Shown here one piece after another: positions 1 to 4,953 of a stretch of DNA of 9,239 nucleotides. This DNA comes from an uncultured Bacilli bacterium (GTDB lineage Bacteria > Bacillota_I > Bacilli_A > RF39 > UBA660): NCBI GenBank assembly GCA_934090775.1, contig CAKOKF010000042.1:1-9239 (forward strand). The letters run 5' to 3'. The notes beneath the pieces were generated by a model. The model was not told where the DNA came from. It saw only the letters and a program-made list of their open reading frames with translations, and ran no database searches. Position numbers and translations under genes: made by a program. Within the stretch, counting starts at the first letter, position 1. Every line of letters begins with the position of its first letter.

Positions 1-556
1 TATCAACATCATTACCAGTCCATTCATAAATTTTATCTAAAATAGTATTACGACTTACGAGCTTGTTTAGATTTAAAAATAAAAGATGAAGAAGTTTTAA
101 CTCTAAGGGGGTTAATTCGATTTTAGTAGTATCTTTGTAAACTAACATTTTATCCATATCAAAACTTATATCCCCGACTTTTAAAATACTATTATGCTTT
201 TGGCGTAATAAGATTTTATTAATACGAGCCAGTAATTCTTTGGTTGAAAAAGGCTTAGTTAAATAATCTTCGGCTCCTATTTCAAGGCCTCTTACAATAT
301 CATCTTCCTCATCTTTAGCGGTTAAAAAGATAGTGGGAATATTTAAAGTTTTTAGATTATCGGTAAAGAAAGTAAAGCCATTACCGTCCGGTAAGGTTAC
401 ATCTAGAATAATTAAGTTTATCTTAGGATTATCTTTTAAATAAGATATGGCTTCTAAGAGATTTTTACAAGCATAAACTTCATAGTTATTTTGCTTTAAG
501 GTATAAGTTAAACCTTTTATAATAGTTAAATTATCTTCAATTAATAATATTTGCAT
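1..556 (-). CDS. OmpR-family response regulator, 3' end cut by window edge
   Basis: Cytoplasmic DNA-binding response regulator of a two-component system; 185 residues are visible, and full-length relatives have about 220-230. The receiver domain covers residues 1-115. It shows the acidic pair E7-D8, the phosphorylated aspartate D52 (in LIILDVTLPDGNG), T79 and the conserved K101 followed by proline. A winged-helix DNA-binding domain starts near residue 125; its ELTPLELKLL stretch (147-156) and the EWTG turn are typical of the OmpR/PhoB class. The start is the ATG at 556-554, eight bases after AAGGAG. It lies downstream of the ABC permease on the same strand, behind a hairpin, and a partner histidine kinase probably follows outside the window. 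By family knowledge and position it probably controls the adjacent exporter, whose promoter carries matching tandem repeats. The family assignment is firm; the target is inferred. Confidence 0.95.
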   Translation of the reverse strand, partial: MQILLIEDNLTIIKGLTYTLKQNNYEVYACKNLLEAISYLKDNPKINLIILDVTLPDGNGFTFFTDNLKTLNIPTIFLTAKDEEDDIVRGLEIGAEDYLTKPFSTKELLARINKILLRQKHNSILKVGDISFDMDKMLVYKDTTKIELTPLELKLLHLLFLNLNKLVSRNTILDKIYEWTGNDVD

Positions 557-599
557 AGAAAGTACTCCTTTTTTATATCTTATAATTTTTTATAGCGAA

Positions 600-624
600 A
601 GAAAAGGGCTTTAAACCCTTTTCT
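600..624 (-). terminator. Terminator-like hairpin after the ABC permease
   Basis: A perfect 9-bp inverted repeat (AGAAAAGGG / CCCTTTTCT, 7-base loop) begins inside the permease TAG stop codon and is followed on the minus strand by a short, interrupted T-rich stretch. The U-tract is poor, so partial termination is more likely than a full stop. That would lower response-regulator expression relative to the exporter. No clear separate promoter for the regulator is visible between 557 and 599. Confidence 0.6.
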
Positions 625-3229
625 AAATATTTTCGTTTCTAATAGTTTCAATAATATTTTGTTTATTTATTTTTCTTAATGAATATTTCATCAGTAAGGT
701 AATTAAAAGGTAAACAGCAGCAATACTAATTGTAATCGGAATTATTGGTAATTTATAACCCGAGAAATCACTACTAGCTAGATAATGATAGATTAAAACG
801 GATAAACCAGTACCAAGGATAATACCTACTATTAGAGATTTAACAGTCATAAAGATACTTTCTAAACGAATCATTTTGGAGAATTCTTTGGTAGTCATAC
901 CTATACTTTTTAAAGTAGCAAATTCACTTCTTCTAAGTTGCATATTAGTCGTAATTGTATTAAAGATATTAGTTATCCCAATAAGAGTAATTACAATAAT
1001 AAAGCCATATAAGAAGATACCTACTAAGATATAGAAGTTACGCATCATCTCTACTCGTTCTTCACTATTATAAAGTTCATAATCCTCATTATTTAAGAGT
1101 TCTTCTATCTCATCTTGAAGTTTAGAAGCCGCAGTTGAATAATATAGAGCCTCTATATAAGTACTTTTAGTTGGTAAAGTTTTATATAAATCTTCACTTA
1201 CAACTAATATAGATTGATTATAATTTTCAAACCCGAAGGGATATTTATCGCTTAAGGCACCAACTACTATTGAAGTAGAATTATCCGAAATGTTACCCGT
1301 AATCGTATCCCCTATTTGAAAATCAAACTCTCTAAGTATTCTACTTTTTTCTTTATTTGTCCCATTGTCATATTTAATCATCGGATATTTATCTATTAAG
1401 ACTCCTTTATCCTTAAGGGTTTCATAGTCTAAGTTTAAAGTCTGAAGATATTTTTTATAAGCCTCATCATTAAGAGAAAAAATAGTTAAATAAGCATCAA
1501 TATCATCACTTAATTCGAGGTTATGCCACTCTAGATATTCCTTACTATAATGCTTATTAGAAATGCCATAATTACTTTGCTTTCTAACAACCACATCTTT
1601 AATATTATCTAATTTCGTGGTTTCCATAATTTTTTGATAAGTAGTATCATTATTATTTTTAACCGATAGATAAATATTATAGTCCGAAGAACCTAATTCT
1701 TCTTTAATACTTCGGAAAGCAAGAGACATAAAGGATGCTAAGGCAATGAAAGTACAAACCGAAACAGCAATGGAAATAACAGTAGTTCGATATTTTTTCT
1801 TATTGCGTTGTTGATTTTTATAAGATATTTCGCCCCCAATCCCAAAGATTTTACTAATTAACTTGGGAGTTTTTAATTTTCGAGCCTTAATTTTAAGATC
1901 AGCACTGTTTTTAATCGAGTCAATAGGTGAGATTTTACTAGCTCGCCTAGCACTTTTAAAGGCCGAAAAGTAAATAGTTATGATTCCTAGACCAATCGTA
2001 AATAATAAAACTAATGGTGAATAAGAAAATGTTAATTTAATACTACCAGCCATCATCTCATTTAAGAAGAAATTACTAACTATAACTAAGATATAAGCTG
2101 CTAAAAGGCCAAATAGCAAACCGCAAGGAATACCAATAAGTCCCAAGATAGATGCTTCATAAAAGACATTTTTGCGTATTTGTTTTTTAGTCGCCCCAAC
2201 ACTTCTTAACATTCCATATTGTTTGGTTTTCTCAGTAATAGAAATATCAAAACTATTTTTGATACAAAATACAGAAGTAAAAACAATAATTAGACAAACT
2301 ATTAAGACAACCGTACCTAAACTCCTGGTAGTACTTTCATCTAACGGATTAGTTTCTAAAGTTATCAGATAGTTATTACTGTTAAACTGATATTTACTAT
2401 TTTTCATTTGAGCATTAATACTATCATATTCAGAAGCACTAAGATAATCTGACTTAAGGAACTTTTGTAAAAGATCAGGTTCTACTCCTAAGATATTGGC
2501 TGTTACTTTGACATGATTTTTTAAACCAGTTTTATTATACTTAGCATAAACATCAACTTTATCGGGAATATCTTTAGAATCTAAATAAGTAATAAAGGTA
2601 TAACCTGGGGCATTATAAGGCTCTATGGTGCGGTTAGGGCGTTCGGCAATACCGACAATTTGATAAGTTTTACTCCTAGTATCTATTAGATGTTCATTAC
2701 TTTCAGGATCATACGATTCATCTTGACCTAAAAGATAACTATCTCCTACTCTTTTTCCAACATCCAAAGTAATATAATCGCCAACTTTTAGATTTATCCG
2801 CCCATTCGTTTTTAAGTGGGTAGGAATTATTATTTCCGAAGTATTTTCTGGTAACCTTCCTTCAACTAAATGAACAGAAAGATTATCTAGAGATTCCTTA
2901 CTAAAGGCTTTTATATAAGCATAGGGTTTATATTCATTTTTAGAATCATTTAACTTAGCATAACCAATGTTACTAGTTAGATAAGTAGCCGCAATTCCAA
3001 AATTATTTTGAATATTTTGAACATCTTCTTTAGAAACATCTTGATATTCATAATGAAAGTTACCAAACTCATATATTTCATAATTAATTAAAGAATTTAT
3101 GGCACTAGAATACATAGTAGCAACCGCACTTACTAGAGCCACGGATAAGATGATACCGATAATAGTTACAATGGTGCGTTTCTTATTAAATTTTAAATTT
3201 TTAATAGTTAATTTATTTAGTAAGTCCAT
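623..3229 (-). CDS. ABC exporter permease, MacB/FtsX type, two FtsX domains
   Basis: Integral membrane subunit of a type VII (MacB-fold) ABC transporter. Numbering is from the upstream GTG at 3241 (872 residues). TM1 is at about 24-44, followed by a large extracellular domain of about 260 residues with the MacB-like EGRLPENTSEIII stretch. TM2-4 lie at about 311-330, 363-390 and 408-428, with the FtsX motif YGMLRSVGATKKQIR just before TM3. After a basic linker, TM5 is at about 488-508, then a second extracellular domain of about 220 residues, then TM6-8 at about 735-760, 795-818 and 829-850, with the second FtsX motif FATLKSIGMTTKEF. I prefer the ATG at 3229 (868 residues) because GTGAGG lies six bases before it; the GTG at 3241 would overlap the ATPase gene by 11 bp and has a poorer site. 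The eight-TM, two-ectodomain layout differs from ten-TM BceB permeases. The substrate is unknown; peptide or lipid export or resistance is plausible because of the adjacent regulator. Confidence 0.93.
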   Translation of the reverse strand: MDLLNKLTIKNLKFNKKRTIVTIIGIILSVALVSAVATMYSSAINSLINYEIYEFGNFHYEYQDVSKEDVQNIQNNFGIAATYLTSNIGYAKLNDSKNEYKPYAYIKAFSKESLDNLSVHLVEGRLPENTSEIIIPTHLKTNGRINLKVGDYITLDVGKRVGDSYLLGQDESYDPESNEHLIDTRSKTYQIVGIAERPNRTIEPYNAPGYTFITYLDSKDIPDKVDVYAKYNKTGLKNHVKVTANILGVEPDLLQKFLKSDYLSASEYDSINAQMKNSKYQFNSNNYLITLETNPLDESTTRSLGTVVLIVCLIIVFTSVFCIKNSFDISITEKTKQYGMLRSVGATKKQIRKNVFYEASILGLIGIPCGLLFGLLAAYILVIVSNFFLNEMMAGSIKLTFSYSPLVLLFTIGLGIITIYFSAFKSARRASKISPIDSIKNSADLKIKARKLKTPKLISKIFGIGGEISYKNQQRNKKKYRTTVISIAVSVCTFIALASFMSLAFRSIKEELGSSDYNIYLSVKNNNDTTYQKIMETTKLDNIKDVVVRKQSNYGISNKHYSKEYLEWHNLELSDDIDAYLTIFSLNDEAYKKYLQTLNLDYETLKDKGVLIDKYPMIKYDNGTNKEKSRILREFDFQIGDTITGNISDNSTSIVVGALSDKYPFGFENYNQSILVVSEDLYKTLPTKSTYIEALYYSTAASKLQDEIEELLNNEDYELYNSEERVEMMRNFYILVGIFLYGFIIVITLIGITNIFNTITTNMQLRRSEFATLKSIGMTTKEFSKMIRLESIFMTVKSLIVGIILGTGLSVLIYHYLASSDFSGYKLPIIPITISIAAVYLLITLLMKYSLRKINKQNIIETIRNENI

Positions 3230-3230
3230 A

Positions 3231-3902
3231 TTAAGCCTCACTTACAATTTTACCATCTTCAATTTTAATAATTCGATCGGCCATCTTTGCAATTTCTAAG
3301 TTATGGGTAATCATAATAATAGTTTGCTTTAATTCTTTATTAGATTTCTTTAAAAGTGCTACAATTTCATCACTAGATTTAGAATCTAAGTTACCAGTTG
3401 GTTCATCGGCTAAAACAATGGTTGGTCTAGTTATAAGGGCTCTACCGATACTGGTTCTTTGTTGTTGACCACCACTTAATTCGTTAAGAAGATGATATCT
3501 TCTCTTTTCTAAACCTAAATGGTTTAACATATTTTCTAGTTCTTCATTACTAACTTTACGATTATCGAGTGCTAAAGGCAAAGTAATATTTTCCTCCACA
3601 TTTAAGATTGGTATTAAGTTATAAAACTGATAAATTAACCCAATTTGACGACGCCTGAAAATGGCTAGTTTATCATCATCTAAGGCAAATATATCTTTAC
3701 CATCAATATAAACTTTACCGTGAGTTGGTCTATCTACACCGCCGATTAAATGTAAAAGGGTGGATTTTCCCGAACCAGAGGCTCCTACAATAGCCACGAA
3801 TTCGCCTTTTTTCACGCTAAATGAAACATTATCTAAGGCGACAACTTTGGTTTCTTTTTTACCATATATTTTGGTTAAATTTTCTACTCTTAAAATTTCC
3901 AT
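3231..3902 (-). CDS. ABC transporter ATP-binding protein, MacB/LolD-like
   Basis: A 223-residue cytoplasmic ATPase subunit, the usual length for the LolD/MacB/SalX group. All motifs are intact: Walker A GASGSGKST (40-48), Q-loop glutamine Q92 (in YQFYNLIP), signature LSGGQ (142-146) followed by QQR, Walker B TIVLADEP (161-168) with catalytic E167, D-loop GNLDS (170-174) and switch histidine H200. It should dimerise and drive the FtsX-type permease encoded immediately downstream; its last codons contain the permease ribosome binding site, so the two are translationally coupled. The ATG at 3902-3900 has AAAGGAG six bases upstream. It is the first gene of the operon, transcribed from a promoter with tandem regulator-like repeats. 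The family call is secure; the transported substrate is not readable from this subunit. Confidence 0.96.
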   Translation of the reverse strand: MEILRVENLTKIYGKKETKVVALDNVSFSVKKGEFVAIVGASGSGKSTLLHLIGGVDRPTHGKVYIDGKDIFALDDDKLAIFRRRQIGLIYQFYNLIPILNVEENITLPLALDNRKVSNEELENMLNHLGLEKRRYHLLNELSGGQQQRTSIGRALITRPTIVLADEPTGNLDSKSSDEIVALLKKSNKELKQTIIMITHNLEIAKMADRIIKIEDGKIVSEA

Positions 3903-3925
3903 AATAATCTCCTTTTCTTAAAGAC

Positions 3926-3959
3926 ATTATATGATATTTAAAGTTACAACTAAGTTACA
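3926..3959 (-). promoter_or_regulatory. Exporter promoter with tandem response-regulator-like repeats
   Basis: On the minus strand a perfect -10 box TATAAT (3931-3926) lies just upstream of the ATPase ribosome binding site, giving a predicted leader of under 20 bases. No TTGACA-like box exists at 16-18 bp spacing. That position is covered by two identical 8-bp direct repeats, AAGTTACA on the plus strand, at 3941-3948 and 3952-3959, with an 11-bp period. Tandem half-sites one helical turn apart over the -35 region are the classic binding arrangement of activated OmpR/PhoB-family regulators. The repeats are seen directly; the binding protein is inferred to be the regulator at 1-556. Confidence 0.7.
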
Positions 3960-4033
3960 TTTTAAAATTTTTTCTTTTTTTAAGTAATTTTAGACATTGA
4001 TAATAAAAATTCATTTAAAACAAGAAAAACTTT

Positions 4034-4042
4034 TGATACAAT
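4034..4042 (+). promoter_or_regulatory. Extended -10 promoter for the 105-residue gene
   Basis: TGATACAAT on the plus strand fits an extended -10 element (TGn followed by a TATAAT-like hexamer, 5 of 6). The expected -35 position near 4014-4019 holds only TTTAAA. A start near 4049 would leave a leader of about 20 bases carrying the AGGAGG site at 4057-4062. A TATAAA at 4050-4055 is a poorer candidate because transcription would begin inside the ribosome binding site. Confidence 0.5.
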
Positions 4043-4070
4043 AACAAACTATAAATAGGAGGTTTCTAAA

Positions 4071-4388
4071 ATGAATTTATACCAAGCCAAAAAAGAATTA
4101 GTTAGAAGATATGAATATTTATACATTAATGCCCCTTTTATTTTAGCACCATATATGTATGAACAAACCGAAGAAGATTATATAAGAATGAAAAACAAAT
4201 TTTTAAAAGCGTATAATATGGATTCGGATATTAAAGCCTTATTAGATAAACAAGGCAATCCAGTAATATACTTAAAAATTTATAATTTGGATAAGATAAA
4301 TGCTTTAATTGAAGAATTTTTATATTTTGAACTATTTAGTTTAGAGAAATCATCTCCAAAAAAATCCTTAAAAAAGGATAAAAAATAG
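4071..4388 (+). CDS. Small basic protein of unknown function
   Basis: A 105-residue protein I do not recognise. It is rich in tyrosine and lysine, has no signal peptide or clear membrane segment, and looks mostly helical. An amphipathic start (MNLYQAKKELVRRYEY) is followed by a hydrophobic-aromatic patch INAPFILAPYMY (19-30), helices to about residue 60, a short strand-like PVIYLKIY (64-71), another helix (74-90) and a strongly basic, probably disordered tail SSPKKSLKKDKK. It is very likely a real gene: AGGAGG sits eight bases before the ATG, an extended -10 promoter lies upstream, and a strong terminator follows within 10 bp. It is transcribed alone, divergent from the ABC exporter operon and convergent with the 4559 gene. 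The basic tail could suit nucleic-acid or membrane contact, but that is only a guess. Confidence 0.8.
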   Translation: MNLYQAKKELVRRYEYLYINAPFILAPYMYEQTEEDYIRMKNKFLKAYNMDSDIKALLDKQGNPVIYLKIYNLDKINALIEEFLYFELFSLEKSSPKKSLKKDKK

Positions 4389-4395
4389 ATTATAT

Positions 4396-4426
4396 AGACA
4401 CATTAGTTATTCTAGGTGTCTTTTTT
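4396..4426 (+). terminator. Rho-independent terminator of the 105-residue gene
   Basis: AGACAC (4396-4401) pairs with GTGTCT (4416-4421), and TTAG with CTAG extends the stem inward past a single bulged A. The stem runs into six T residues at 4421-4426. It begins only seven bases after the TAG stop codon. Confidence 0.85.
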
Positions 4427-4471
4427 CGTATGGAAATATTTTTTCATATTACTACTAACTGCTATATATCA

Positions 4472-4508
4472 AAAGTTTGAAGATAAATACAGTATATTTT
4501 CAAACTTT
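4472..4508. repeat. Long inverted repeat between convergent genes
   Basis: AAAGTTTGAA (4472-4481) and TTCAAACTTT (4499-4508) are perfect inverted copies. With GATA/TATT pairing and one G-T wobble the stem reaches about 14 bp around a nine-base loop. No good T-run follows on either strand (TTTT then GATAT on the minus strand is the better side). It may be a backup terminator for the minus-strand operon or a transcript-stabilising hairpin. Confidence 0.45.
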
Positions 4509-4510
4509 CT

Positions 4511-4540
4511 AAAAAAGTCCTTATACTTTCGAGGACTTTT
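4511..4540 (-). terminator. Rho-independent terminator of the 917/129-residue operon
   Basis: On the minus strand AAAAGTCCT (4540-4532) pairs with AGGACTTTT (4521-4513) around a ten-base loop, and the stem runs into six T residues (4516-4511). It lies about 20 bp after the TAA stop of the gene at 4559. The sequence is nearly symmetrical, so it could also stop plus-strand read-through. Confidence 0.8.
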
Positions 4541-4558
4541 AATAATTATTAGAACCAA

Positions 4559-4948
4559 TTATTTATTTTTAACTAGGTTTCTTTTTAAACTATGTTCATT
4601 AGTTACTTCTGGTAAATAAGTAGGATTTAGTTTTCTTAATATATAAGTTGCCTCTTCAAAAGTAATATAATCTTTATTAGTTAAGAGTGCCGTTGCTTTT
4701 AGAAAACATTCCTCCCCCTCTGAAGCATCTAATTTATCACGATAAACGGTGCCTGTAAAACAATCAACATAAGCAGGAAAAATATTATCTACTTCTAAGG
4801 AATCGGTGCGATAAGCCAAGGCATAACGAGCCTTCTCACTAAAATGAATTTCGGTACCTTGAACATAATTAGATATATACTTAGCAATAGTCGTTAACTT
4901 AACCAAACATAAATTTTGAGTTTTAATTTTCTTTCTTTTTTCAAACAT
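4559..4948 (-). CDS. Small protein of unknown function, coupled to the 917-residue gene
   Basis: I do not recognise this protein. It has 129 residues from the ATG at 4948; a GTG at 4957 would give 132 and overlap the upstream TGA by two bases. I prefer the ATG because AAGGTGAT, a good anti-SD match lying across the end of the upstream gene, is then eight bases away. There is no signal peptide or membrane segment, and it is probably cytoplasmic. It starts with a basic stretch (MFEKRKKIKT). The middle is mixed alpha/beta with cysteines C14, C63 and C81, and includes a YVDCFTGTVYRD stretch (60-71). A predicted helix follows at about 96-107 (ITFEEATYILRK), then a basic tail. It is the last gene of a two-gene operon. 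Coupling implies it is made together with the 917-residue protein, so a partner, chaperone, adaptor or antidote role is possible, but nothing in the sequence selects one. Confidence 0.75.
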   Translation of the reverse strand: MFEKRKKIKTQNLCLVKLTTIAKYISNYVQGTEIHFSEKARYALAYRTDSLEVDNIFPAYVDCFTGTVYRDKLDASEGEECFLKATALLTNKDYITFEEATYILRKLNPTYLPEVTNEHSLKRNLVKNK

Positions 4949-4953
4949 CATAA

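Noticed and set aside
2172..2372. Plus-strand open frames of about 60-67 codons at 2172, 3099, 4416 and 4916.
   Set aside because: They lie opposite, or overlap, well-supported genes or terminators and have no ribosome binding sites or recognisable products.
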